A stretch of DNA of 64,000 nucleotides from Planctomycetota bacterium (GTDB lineage: Bacteria > Planctomycetota > UBA1135 > JADKAF01): the NCBI GenBank assembly GCA_016719295.1, contig JADKAF010000001.1, forward strand, positions 992,001 to 1,056,000, read 5' to 3'. Numbering within the stretch: position 1 is the stretch's first letter; every line of letters begins with the position of its first letter. The notes below the pieces were generated by a model. It worked only from the letters and a program-made list of their open reading frames with translations, was not told where the DNA came from and did no database searches. The position numbers were made by a program, and so were the translations under genes. Shown here piece after piece: positions 1 to 7,857 of this stretch.

Positions 1-1370
1 TCGCCGGCGCCACCGAGGATCGAGATACCGTCGCGCACGGCGTCCCGCACCTCCAGGATGGCGGCGCGCACCTGGACGTCCTGCCCGACGAGCGCATCGG
101 AGGCCGTCGCTTCGATGCGAAGTCCGTCGCCACGGCCGTCGAGCAGCGCCACCTCGCGCAGCGAGAGCGAGACGCCGTGGCCGGAGCCGGAGCCCGCTCC
201 GACCACCACCTGCCCGACATCGCCTCCACGTCCGATCACCACGTCGCGCAGCGAGAGCGAGACGAACGCCCCCGAGCTGCCCGGAGCGGTTCCCCCGACG
301 GCGAGCACTGCGGCGTGGAGGTCGAGGTAGGACTGATGTCGACGGAGGCTGGCCGAGATGTCGTTGGCACCCGCGCCAGGCAAGGACGCGCCGTAGAGCG
401 CGACTCCGTAGCTGTTGGCGAGAGTTCCGTTGGCCTCCAGGACCCCGCCCCAGGTCGTGCCGGGGCCGGCTCCGTCGATCAGGATGCCGCAGCCCGCGCT
501 GGCGCGAATGAAGTTGCGGCGGATCTCGTAGTCGCCGAGAAAGTCATTGCCCCCGGACGCTCCGATCAGCGCGATGCCGTGGAGCATCGGCGCCGTGCTG
601 CGCACTCCTCCATTGCCCTCGAGCAAGTTGCCTTCGATGGTGAAGCGCGCGTCTTGCAGCGGGCCCGTGCCGGCTTCGAACAGGACGCCTCCGCCGGCGC
701 AGCGCACGATGCCGTTCTCGAGGATCTGGGCATCCCAGGAGATCCCTGCGCGCGCGCCTGTGCGGATGGAAACGCCGGCGCCGGCGGCGCCTTCGATCCA
801 GTTCGCCTGCACGAGCAGCCCGTGCATACGCGGCAGCAGCGAGCTCGGTCGGATGCGGATCGCATCCCCGGTGGCGCCGCAGAGATGCCAGCCGTAGATG
901 CCGGTGTTCGATCCCTCGATGTCGAAGATCGGTGTTCCGGGCGGCAGCCGCGAGCCGTCGATGCGGACCGACGCGATCGCGAGCTGATTGAAGTTGGTCC
1001 CGTCGATGTAGTCGCCGATCGGATCGTCGAGCACCGGCAAGGGAGCTTCCAGCACGATCGGAGCGGGGAAGACCGAGGTGTCGAGGATCAGGGTGTCGAC
1101 CTGGAAGCGACCTGGGTCCTGGATGATCTGGCCCGCCTCCGCCGCGCTGAGCTGCCAGAGCTGCAAGCGATCCGTGGCGACGAGGATGGCCTCGTGCAGC
1201 GAGAGCTTGTCATCGCCCAGCACCCCGGGGCTCCGGGAGTCGTTCACGATCATGATCGAGTGCGCTTCGAGCGCCGTCGGAGCGGCGAGCAGAGCCGCGG
1301 CGGCCAGCAAGGCGCGAGCGACCAGAGCTCCTTGGCCAAGAAGGAGCTGCTGGCGCGATCGTGTGGGCAT
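1..1370 (-). CDS. Secreted parallel beta-helix protein, C-terminus off the window
   Basis: The frame opens at an ATG at 1370 and stays open to the left edge, so about 456 residues are visible and the C-terminus is missing. The N-terminus has arginines, then an Ala/Leu-rich core (residues about 18-35) as in a Sec signal peptide. Just after it comes DDKLSLHEAI, resembling the CSLREAI-type motif near the start of many secreted right-handed beta-helix proteins. The rest is rich in Gly, Asn, Ile and Val, with recurring short strands such as FTIEGNLLEGNGG that fit beta-helix coils. The likely location is extracellular or the outer surface. No enzymatic residues are recognised and the substrate is unknown. 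It is the last gene of the minus-strand run and is separated from the upstream gene by about 190 bp. Confidence 0.75.
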   Translation of the reverse strand, partial: MPTRSRQQLLLGQGALVARALLAAAALLAAPTALEAHSIMIVNDSRSPGVLGDDKLSLHEAILVATDRLQLWQLSAAEAGQIIQDPGRFQVDTLILDTSVFPAPIVLEAPLPVLDDPIGDYIDGTNFNQLAIASVRIDGSRLPPGTPIFDIEGSNTGIYGWHLCGATGDAIRIRPSSLLPRMHGLLVQANWIEGAAGAGVSIRTGARAGISWDAQILENGIVRCAGGGVLFEAGTGPLQDARFTIEGNLLEGNGGVRSTAPMLHGIALIGASGGNDFLGDYEIRRNFIRASAGCGILIDGAGPGTTWGGVLEANGTLANSYGVALYGASLPGAGANDISASLRRHQSYLDLHAAVLAVGGTAPGSSGAFVSLSLRDVVIGRGGDVGQVVVGAGSGSGHGVSLSLREVALLDGRGDGLRIEATASDALVGQDVQVRAAILEVRDAVRDGISILGGAG

Positions 1371-1562
1371 CGGGAGGGTGCGCAAGGCAGGCAGGGCAGA
1401 GGAGGAGGAGGCTGCGGTCCCACCCACCTCGTCTTCCGCCGTCCCGAGGACGCGGCCGCGGGGAGCGGTCCTGCCAGTTCATCCTACGACGCCGCCTCGG
1501 CGGCGGCGGTTCCTCTTGCAAAGTCGTGCCTCCCGGGGCGCGACCGAGAGTCGCGGCGGCGC

Positions 1563-3536
1563 TCAGAAGTACTCCCAGAGAACCCGCAGGGTCCAGGCGC
1601 GCTCCCGCGGCGGCAGCGGGATCTCGGCGTAGCGCCGGAGCAAGAGCGGTGCCACTCCGCTCCCTCCGTAGCGCGGCGCCTCCAAGAGGAGCCGCTGACG
1701 CAGCTCGGCCGGGAGATCGGGATCGTCGAGCACCTCTTCCACCAGGAATCGCGCGCCTTCGGAGAGCGGTGCTGCGTAGCGCGGAGCATACGGTCGACGC
1801 GTCTTCGAATCGCCGACCAGGGCGATCATCAGCACGCTCGCCACGCGCGTCTTCGCGGCCGCGCTCTTCGCCGCGCGATACGCATCGACGAGCAACGGCG
1901 CGATGTCGCGACCGAGATCCCCTACGTAGCGCGCGGCGATCTCGCCGGCGGGATGATCGCCCCAAGGATCTTCCCGCGCGAGGAGTGCGACGAGCCTCGG
2001 CGCATCCCCGGCAGTCGCGAGCAGAACGGTCGCTTGCAGCCATTCCGTGCGCGCCGCGGGCGGGATGCGCTCCAGCTGATCGAGCATGACCGCCGCGGCA
2101 GGGCGCCAATGCACACGCGGTGCAACCACGATGCGCAGGGCTTCCAAGCGCTCGACCGGATCGTCGGAGCGGAGCTGCTCGAGGACCGGCGCGAAGACCT
2201 CCGCGGCACCCAGCAACGCGGCCGTGCGCGCGACCTCTTCGCGCACCATCGGGTGCGGATCGCGAAGGCCGCCTTCGAGCGCCTGCAGGAGCTCGCTCGT
2301 GCAGGCGCCGCGCAGCGGCTCTGCGGGCCATTCGTCGGGCGGGAAGAGCTTCTCGCGGCGCCGTATGGCGAACGACAGCGCGTTCGCCGCCGCCATCCGC
2401 ACCGTGGCCTCCGCGTCGCCGCGCAGGCGCTCGAGCGCGGGCTCGAGCTCTCCGGCGTAGCCGAGCGATTGGACGGCGACTTGCCGCGAGCCCTCGTCCT
2501 CGCCGACGACGAGCTTGCGGAAGTGGTCGAGTGCTTCGGTATCGCCGAGCATAGCGAGCGCGCGCCGCAGGAGCGGCAGCAGGAGCGGCCGCCCCGTCGA
2601 GTCGAGCGCCAGATCGTCTTCGACGAGGCGCAAGAGGCGCAACGCATCCTCGCGGCTCGGAAGCAGCACGGCCTGCTCCACGATCTCGCGATGCAGCGAG
2701 ATGTGCGCCCGCGAGCGAGCGAGCGTCTCCATCGTCCGCACCGCAAGGGGCTGACCCGTGCGGACGAGCATGACGAGATAGCGCGCCATCTCGTCATCGC
2801 CCGCGTCCACGTGAAAGACGCGCCGCTCCTCGGCTTGATAGGCGCGTTGCACGACGGAGAGACCCGTGCTCAGGCCGCCGCCCGCGGCGCGCGAGAGCTC
2901 GGAGAGAAGCTGCCCGGCGAGAATCCTCCCGCGACCCAGCGCGGGATCCTGGATCAAGCGACCGGCGAGCTGCTCCGCGAGCGCGAGCTCGCGGCAGCCA
3001 TCGAGACCGCGCAGCGCCTCGCGACGCGCGAGCGGGCTCTCGTGCTCGAGCACGGGCAGCAGGTGTGGCCACGTCTGCTCGCGCGGATGGAACGCCAGCG
3101 CGGCCATCGCGTGCAGGAGACCGCCCAGGCTCTCGGTGTCGCGGCGAAAGCGGAGCTCGCTCACCATGCGCCCGAGGGACGCTACCGCCGGCGGACCGAG
3201 CTCACCCAGCATCTCCTTCGCGTAGCGCAGAGCCTCGATCGGCAACGGGCGCGAGAGCTTCGCCACGCAGCGCTCGACCCAGGCGCTCTGGTCACCGGGA
3301 AGCTGGTAGCCCTCCACGCCCTGGAGCGGCAGCGGCGGTGGCCACGTCTCATCGGCCGCGAGCCAAAGCTGGGCATCCGCTTCGCCTCGATGCCGCGGCA
3401 ACGCGGAGGTAGCGGAGCGCTCCTCGGGCCCGGCACTTCGATCGTCGCACGAGATCGCGAGCAGCGCCGCGAGCGCGCACGAGGCATGCACGAGGCGCCT
3501 CGGAGCCCTTCCCTTCACCGCCAGCGAGCTGAACAT
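1563..3536 (-). CDS. HEAT-repeat lipoprotein
   Basis: A 657-residue protein with a basic N-terminus, a hydrophobic stretch and a probable lipobox ending LLAISC around residue 30, so it is probably anchored in an envelope membrane. The -3 position is Ala, slightly off the usual Leu/Val. The remainder is a chain of helical pairs of HEAT/armadillo type, with segments such as DTEALDHFRKLVVGEDEG and DPHPMVREEVARTAALLG spaced about 35 residues apart. Such repeats are protein-binding scaffolds and no catalytic motif is seen. It lies 77 bp downstream of the TolC-family gene on the same strand and could be co-transcribed with it. The partner is unknown. Confidence 0.75.
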   Translation of the reverse strand: MFSSLAVKGRAPRRLVHASCALAALLAISCDDRSAGPEERSATSALPRHRGEADAQLWLAADETWPPPLPLQGVEGYQLPGDQSAWVERCVAKLSRPLPIEALRYAKEMLGELGPPAVASLGRMVSELRFRRDTESLGGLLHAMAALAFHPREQTWPHLLPVLEHESPLARREALRGLDGCRELALAEQLAGRLIQDPALGRGRILAGQLLSELSRAAGGGLSTGLSVVQRAYQAEERRVFHVDAGDDEMARYLVMLVRTGQPLAVRTMETLARSRAHISLHREIVEQAVLLPSREDALRLLRLVEDDLALDSTGRPLLLPLLRRALAMLGDTEALDHFRKLVVGEDEGSRQVAVQSLGYAGELEPALERLRGDAEATVRMAAANALSFAIRRREKLFPPDEWPAEPLRGACTSELLQALEGGLRDPHPMVREEVARTAALLGAAEVFAPVLEQLRSDDPVERLEALRIVVAPRVHWRPAAAVMLDQLERIPPAARTEWLQATVLLATAGDAPRLVALLAREDPWGDHPAGEIAARYVGDLGRDIAPLLVDAYRAAKSAAAKTRVASVLMIALVGDSKTRRPYAPRYAAPLSEGARFLVEEVLDDPDLPAELRQRLLLEAPRYGGSGVAPLLLRRYAEIPLPPRERAWTLRVLWEYF

Positions 3537-3613
3537 GGTCGATCCGCCTCCTCGAGCCGAGGATAGGCGTCGGTCGCGCCGCGGTCACGCGCGCCGCGCC
3601 GACGCCGCGGCGC

Positions 3614-5245
3614 TCAGAGCGCCGCGTTGCGCCCGAGGCGGCTCGCCGCGACGAGCCCTTGGATCCAACCTTCGCGATACGAGCGCCCGATCACACGCTC
3701 GAAGTTGGAGAGCGCCCGCTCGTGGTCCGTCTGCGCTTCGACCTCGCTGGTGCGCGACTGAACGAGGTTCTGCTCCACCGTCTGCAGGTCGAACTGCGTG
3801 ATCAGACCGAGGTCGAGCTTCACGCGCTGCGCGCGGTGGTCCTCCTCGGTGTTGCGGCGCGTCTGCACGGCCGCCTCCCACTTGCGCTGCAGGTAGTGCA
3901 GATCTCGGACGGCGGTGCGGACCTCGGTCGCGATCTGGTTCTCCAGCTCGCGAAGCAGCTCTACGGACTGGCGGATCTGCAGCTCGGCTCGGCGCAAGCG
4001 AGCGCGCGCCGCGGTGTTGCCGATCGGCACCGAGAGCTGGAGCCCCACGGAGTAGCTCTGCTCCTCGCCGGTGAGCGTGTCCTCCCAGGTGTCGCTGAGC
4101 TCGGTGCCGAGCGCTTGCGAGCGCCAGGATCCCACGAGGTCGAGCTGCGGCTGCAGGCCGTTCCGCGCGACGAACAGGTCCAGCTCGCGCTGCCGCAAGC
4201 TCAAGCGCTGCGAGCGCAGGTCCGCGCGATCGCGGAAGGCATCGGCGAGGGCCGACTCGAGAGCCGGCGTCGGGATCCCGCCGGGCTCGCGCGGCGCGGT
4301 GCCCGAGACGATCTCGAAGTCCCACTCGGGTCGATTCGCGAACGCGAAGATCAGGCGCTTCAGCGCATCCTCGGCGTTGTAGAGCACGTTCTGCGCGCTG
4401 ATCAGCGCTTCCTCGCGGCGATACACCTCAGCCGTCGCGGTGAGGATGTCCGACGCGGGGACCAGCCCTTCGGCGTAGCGCCGACGCGTGATCCGCACGC
4501 TCTCCTGGCCGAGCTCGAGGTTCGCCTTGCGGAGCTGCACGTTGCGCCGCGCGAAGGAGAGGTCCCAGTAGGCCGAGCGCACGCCGTGGATGAGCGTGCT
4601 CAGCGCGGCGTTGAAGTCCTCGTCGCTCGTGCTCTTCGCGATCTCCGCGCTGCGGATCTGCTGCTCGTTCACCGTCGTCCACGCGCCGCGCAGCAGCGGC
4701 TGGGTGACGTTGACCGTCAAGCTGTTGCGGGTCTGCGGATTGAAGAGCTGGAAGCTGTTGTTGTTGTCGGTGTTCACCACGTTCCAGGTCACGTCGTAGG
4801 TGAGGCCCGTGGGCAGCAGACCGCCCAAGCTCGAATCCCACGTGATGACGGAGTCCTCGAGAACGCTGGCGCCACCGAGCGCCGAACCGATCGGAACGCG
4901 GTCCTCGGCCCAGCTCGCGGTCGTCCCGAAGATGGGGTCGAAGGCGCCGCGCGCCTCCTCGATTCCCGCGTCGGCGATGCGCCGCGCCAGCCAGTCGGCA
5001 GCGAGACCGTGGTTCTGGCGGATCGCGAGCTCGACGCACTCATCGACGGTGAGCGTGATCGAGCGGCGGGGCTTCTCCTCAGCGGCCGACCCGCCCGCTG
5101 GGTCGCTGGGAAGCGCCTGCGGACCAGGCGCGCTCGGCGGCTCCTGCCCCATCGACACGGGCGCCGCCGAGAAGAGCAGCGCGACGAGCAGCGGAGCGAG
5201 AGGCAGCGTCCGGAGGCTTCGCGGCGGGAGTGCGTCGAGCGTCAT
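3614..5245 (-). CDS. TolC-family outer membrane efflux protein
   Basis: 543 residues from an ATG at 5245. The same frame is open further upstream, but that part is opposite or overlaps the preceding gene. A signal peptide (hydrophobic core LPLAPLLVALLFSAAP) is followed by a Pro-rich linker and two OEP-type repeats. The first contains LTVDECVELAIRQNHGL and LRKANLELGQESVRITRRRY, the second RRAELQIRQSVELLRELE and VEQNLVQSRTSEVEAQTD. Family members form trimeric outer-membrane channels with periplasmic helical barrels for efflux or type I secretion. No membrane-fusion protein or inner-membrane pump lies next to it, so it probably works with components encoded elsewhere. Substrate not predictable. 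Confidence 0.85.
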   Translation of the reverse strand: MTLDALPPRSLRTLPLAPLLVALLFSAAPVSMGQEPPSAPGPQALPSDPAGGSAAEEKPRRSITLTVDECVELAIRQNHGLAADWLARRIADAGIEEARGAFDPIFGTTASWAEDRVPIGSALGGASVLEDSVITWDSSLGGLLPTGLTYDVTWNVVNTDNNNSFQLFNPQTRNSLTVNVTQPLLRGAWTTVNEQQIRSAEIAKSTSDEDFNAALSTLIHGVRSAYWDLSFARRNVQLRKANLELGQESVRITRRRYAEGLVPASDILTATAEVYRREEALISAQNVLYNAEDALKRLIFAFANRPEWDFEIVSGTAPREPGGIPTPALESALADAFRDRADLRSQRLSLRQRELDLFVARNGLQPQLDLVGSWRSQALGTELSDTWEDTLTGEEQSYSVGLQLSVPIGNTAARARLRRAELQIRQSVELLRELENQIATEVRTAVRDLHYLQRKWEAAVQTRRNTEEDHRAQRVKLDLGLITQFDLQTVEQNLVQSRTSEVEAQTDHERALSNFERVIGRSYREGWIQGLVAASRLGRNAAL

Positions 5246-5330
5246 GCGTGGATCGTCGGGCGAGAACGGCGGAGCGGGCGGAGGAGAGCGTAGCTCTCCG
5301 TCGAGCCCCCTGCCATCGTCCGCGGAAGAA

Positions 5331-5346
5331 GCCCGCTCTCGCGGGC
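5331..5346 (-). terminator. Hairpin terminator after the 5350-6039 gene
   Basis: A perfect 6-bp GC stem (GCCCGC/GCGGGC, 4-nt loop) starts 4 bp beyond the stop codon of the gene ending at 5350. On the minus strand it is followed by the pyrimidine-rich TTCTTCC. It would separate this gene from the TolC-family gene. Confidence 0.5.
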
Positions 5347-5349
5347 CCC

Positions 5350-6039
5350 TCAGCCGCGAGCGTCGCGGGCCTTGCGCCATTCGCGCTCCAATCGATCCAG
5401 GATCCTCGCGGCCTCCGCATCGGACTCGCAGGCCTTGCGCCAGCGCGCCAGATCCTCGGCGCGGAAGCGCTCGGGCGCGGCGACCGCCACTTCCGCGAGC
5501 TCGCGCAGCGCGTGGAAGCGCGGCCACCCCTTCGCGGCGAGCTCGCCCTCCTGGAACTCGCGGAACGCGGCGAAGCGCTCCGCAGGTGCCAGGAGCGCGA
5601 TGCGCAGGTACGCCTCCACGACGGCACGTTGGCGTCGGCCGCGCTCTCCCTCGCTCGGATTCGCCGCCAGGATCTCGAGCTGACCGGTCTTCTCGTCGCG
5701 GCGGAGGAAGACGAGCTGCTGCGTTCCCTTGGCGGGCGCGGTGGCGAGCTTGCCGAGGACGCCGAGCTCGGCGCGCTCGCGCTCGGGTGCGTCCTTCGGG
5801 GCGCCGTGCAGCCAGGACGTCGGGCGCAAGCGCACGAAGGTCGTCGTCGTCACCCCGATGCGCTCGGCTCCGAGCACCTCTGCTTCGAGGATCGCGCTCG
5901 CACGCCCGACGTACTCGCGGCCGAAGCCGGTGAAGAAGTAGGGCTCCGCTTTGTCGCTCCGCTCCGGCTGCTGTGCCTCGCACGGCAGCGCGAGCGCGCA
6001 CGCGGCGGAAGAAAAGCGAAGGAGGCGAAGGATCGACAT
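5350..6039 (-). CDS. Secreted protein of unknown function
   Basis: 229 residues from the ATG at 6039 (MSILRLLRFSSAACALALP), chosen because it gives a clean Sec signal peptide ending around CEAQ. The frame is open upstream, but that extension is Arg-rich and not signal-like. The mature part has a beta-rich N-terminal half (FGREYVGRASAILEAEVLG, VTTTTFVRLRPTSWLHGAP) and a helical C-terminal half rich in Glu, Arg and Ala. The first half looks like proteins that report or transport an oxidised or hydrolysed group, but I recognise no family. It lies between the ECF sigma/partner pair and the TolC-family gene on the same strand and could belong to their regulon. Confidence 0.6.
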   Translation of the reverse strand: MSILRLLRFSSAACALALPCEAQQPERSDKAEPYFFTGFGREYVGRASAILEAEVLGAERIGVTTTTFVRLRPTSWLHGAPKDAPERERAELGVLGKLATAPAKGTQQLVFLRRDEKTGQLEILAANPSEGERGRRQRAVVEAYLRIALLAPAERFAAFREFQEGELAAKGWPRFHALRELAEVAVAAPERFRAEDLARWRKACESDAEAARILDRLEREWRKARDARG

Positions 6040-6160
6040 GCGGGTGGGCTCCGGTCGGCTCGAGATCGAGCGCGGGCCCGTGCGCTTCTCCTCGACGCGC
6101 GCGTTCGGCGCAAGCGCCTCTCGCCGCTCTCGCCGACGCGCGGGCCGAGCCGCGCGAAGC

Positions 6161-6784
6161 TCAGCGACCGGCTCGGGGCTCGAGTTCCTCTCTCGGGTCC
6201 TCTGCCTCGGGCAGCGCATAAGGCTCCTCGGCGAGCAGCTCGGGCGCCATCAAGGTGGTGCCGTGGTGCAGTCCGTGCGAAAGGTGCTCCGGCTCTGCCT
6301 GCTGCCGCGCAACCCACGCCGCGAGCGGCATGGCCAAGAGGTTCACGAAGAGGAGCGCCGCCGCCACGCGCAGCGCGCGCGACTCGCGCAAGCGCAGCGC
6401 TCCGTAAGCCCAAGCGAGGCGCAGCCCGCGCGTCCAGCGCGAGCCCTGTTCGACGCGGAAGCCAGCATCGATCAGCGCTTCTCGCAGCTCGAAGCGTCGC
6501 CGTCGCGAGGCGCGGCCGATCGCACGCGCGCGCCGGCGATCGAGAGCCACGATCTGGTGCAGGAACGCCGCGGTCTCCGCATGCGCGCCCGGGCCCTCCG
6601 ACGTCTCCGTCGTCTCGACCGGAGCGACGAGCTCGCCCGGCTCGGGCGCTTCCATCGGTCTCGCGACGCGGCCGCCGTTCTCGGCGTCGATCCCCAGCGC
6701 GCGCAGGGCCGCGGCGCATTCCGCCCATTCCTCGGGCGAGGGCTCGCGCTCCTCGTGGAGCGGATCGGGAAGTGCTGCGTTCAT
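6161..6784 (-). CDS. Single-pass membrane protein, putative anti-sigma partner of the ECF factor
   Basis: 207 residues from the ATG at 6784. An acidic N-terminal region (1-80) and an Arg-rich helical segment (83-125) precede one transmembrane helix at about 139-160 (VAAALLFVNLLAMPLAAWV), followed by a short outside tail. The predicted topology, cytoplasmic N-terminus and one membrane span directly downstream of an ECF sigma gene on the same strand, matches anti-sigma factors. No zinc-binding HxxxCxxC motif of the ZAS family is visible, so the assignment rests on context and topology. The gap to the sigma gene is 142 bp. The frame continues open upstream through the sigma-gene repeat tract, but that is the shadow of the HPEAR repeats. 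Confidence 0.55.
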   Translation of the reverse strand: MNAALPDPLHEEREPSPEEWAECAAALRALGIDAENGGRVARPMEAPEPGELVAPVETTETSEGPGAHAETAAFLHQIVALDRRRARAIGRASRRRRFELREALIDAGFRVEQGSRWTRGLRLAWAYGALRLRESRALRVAAALLFVNLLAMPLAAWVARQQAEPEHLSHGLHHGTTLMAPELLAEEPYALPEAEDPREELEPRAGR

Positions 6785-6926
6785 CGTCGGGATCCAGGGG
6801 CGAGGGCTCGGAGAGGAGCGAGAAGTCGAGAAGCGGCGTGGCGCGAAGTGAAACAGCGAGGTCGCTGCAGGCGGGCCAGAGGGCCGTCGGTGCCGCGTGG
6901 AGTCGGCGGATGCAACTTCATCCACT

Positions 6927-7793
6927 TCATCCACCGCCAGCGGCGCGGCGCTCACCGGGGGCACGCGCACCTCCGCCTCCGCGAAACGGCTCGATCTGCG
7001 GTTGCTGGGCTTCCGGGTGTCGGGCTTCCGGGTGTCGGGCTTCCGGGTGCGGGGCTTCCGGGTGTTGGGCGCCTGGGTGTTGGGCGCCGGGGCGCGGCAT
7101 CTCCGGGGCATGCAGCTCGCGGCGCTGCGCTCCGAGCCCGGCGCCGCGCGGTCCGCCGCGGACGCGCACCGCGGGGCGCTCGCCTCTGCGCGGCGGCGCT
7201 TCTTCCATGTCGGGCAGCAGGCGCTTCAGCGCGCGCACGGCGTTGAAGATGCGCGACTTCACGGTGCCGACCGGAATCTCGAGGATGGCACCCACCTGCT
7301 GGTACGGCAGGGCCTCGAGCACGCCGAGCTCGAAGGCGAGCCGCTGCTCGATCGTGAGCGCGGCGAGCGCGTCCGAGAGGCGCTGGATCGCTTCCAGGCG
7401 CTCCAGGGTCTCGAGCGGTCCGGCCTGGGCATGCGTGGGCGCGAGGTTCTCGAGCCCGCGAGCTCCCTCGTCGCTGCTCGCGTCGAGCGAGCTCGGACGG
7501 AGGCGCGCGCGCGCGGCGCGGGCCTGGTCGATCAGGACGTTGCGGGCGACGCGCCAGACGTAGGTATCGGGGCAGCCCTGTGGCTCGTAGAGCGACGCGC
7601 CGCGGAAGATCTTGAGGAAGACCTCCTGGACGAGGTCCTCCGCGTGCGCGCGCTCGCGCACGTGGCGATGGAAGAAGACCGCGAGCCGCCCAGCGTAGAG
7701 CTCGACCAGCGCCTCGAAGGCGCGCGGCTCGTTCCGCTGGATGCGGACGATCGGGTCGGCGCCAGGCGCCGCGGATCCTTGCGGGTCTTCCAT
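6927..7793 (-). CDS. ECF RNA polymerase sigma factor with repetitive C-terminal tail
   Basis: 288 residues from the ATG at 7793. Region 2 is at about 25-95 (AEDLVQEVFLKIFRG, then TYVWRVARNVLIDQARA). Region 4 is at about 135-193 (LTIEQRLAFELGVLE, then LPYQQVGAILEIPVGTVKSR, a helix-turn-helix). A typical ECF factor would end near residue 195. Here about 95 extra residues follow, including six pentapeptides of the form HPxAx (about 236-265) and a Gly/Arg-rich end. Paired with the downstream single-pass protein, it is probably released on an envelope signal. No autoregulatory promoter was identified. The core is certain, but a function for the tail is not established. Confidence 0.88.
   Translation of the reverse strand: MEDPQGSAAPGADPIVRIQRNEPRAFEALVELYAGRLAVFFHRHVRERAHAEDLVQEVFLKIFRGASLYEPQGCPDTYVWRVARNVLIDQARAARARLRPSSLDASSDEGARGLENLAPTHAQAGPLETLERLEAIQRLSDALAALTIEQRLAFELGVLEALPYQQVGAILEIPVGTVKSRIFNAVRALKRLLPDMEEAPPRRGERPAVRVRGGPRGAGLGAQRRELHAPEMPRPGAQHPGAQHPEAPHPEARHPEARHPEAQQPQIEPFRGGGGARAPGERRAAGGG
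7006..7095. repeat. Six 15-bp tandem repeats encoding the sigma-factor tail
   Basis: Six in-frame 15-bp units read on the plus strand as variants of CGGGCTTCCGGGTGT. Units 2 and 3 differ at one base, and units 5 and 6 are more diverged. On the coding strand each encodes a variant of His-Pro-Glu-Ala-Arg. The unit length is a multiple of three, so copy-number change by slippage would keep the sigma-factor frame. Confidence 0.9.
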
Positions 7794-7857
7794 CGCTCGT
7801 GAAACCTCGCGTGACGACCGCGGGAAAGGGCGAGCAACGCCAGGACTCGCCCCGGGT

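Noticed and set aside
7006..7095. CRISPR-like repeat array.
   Set aside because: The units are 15 bp, contiguous without spacers and in frame within a gene; they encode a pentapeptide repeat.
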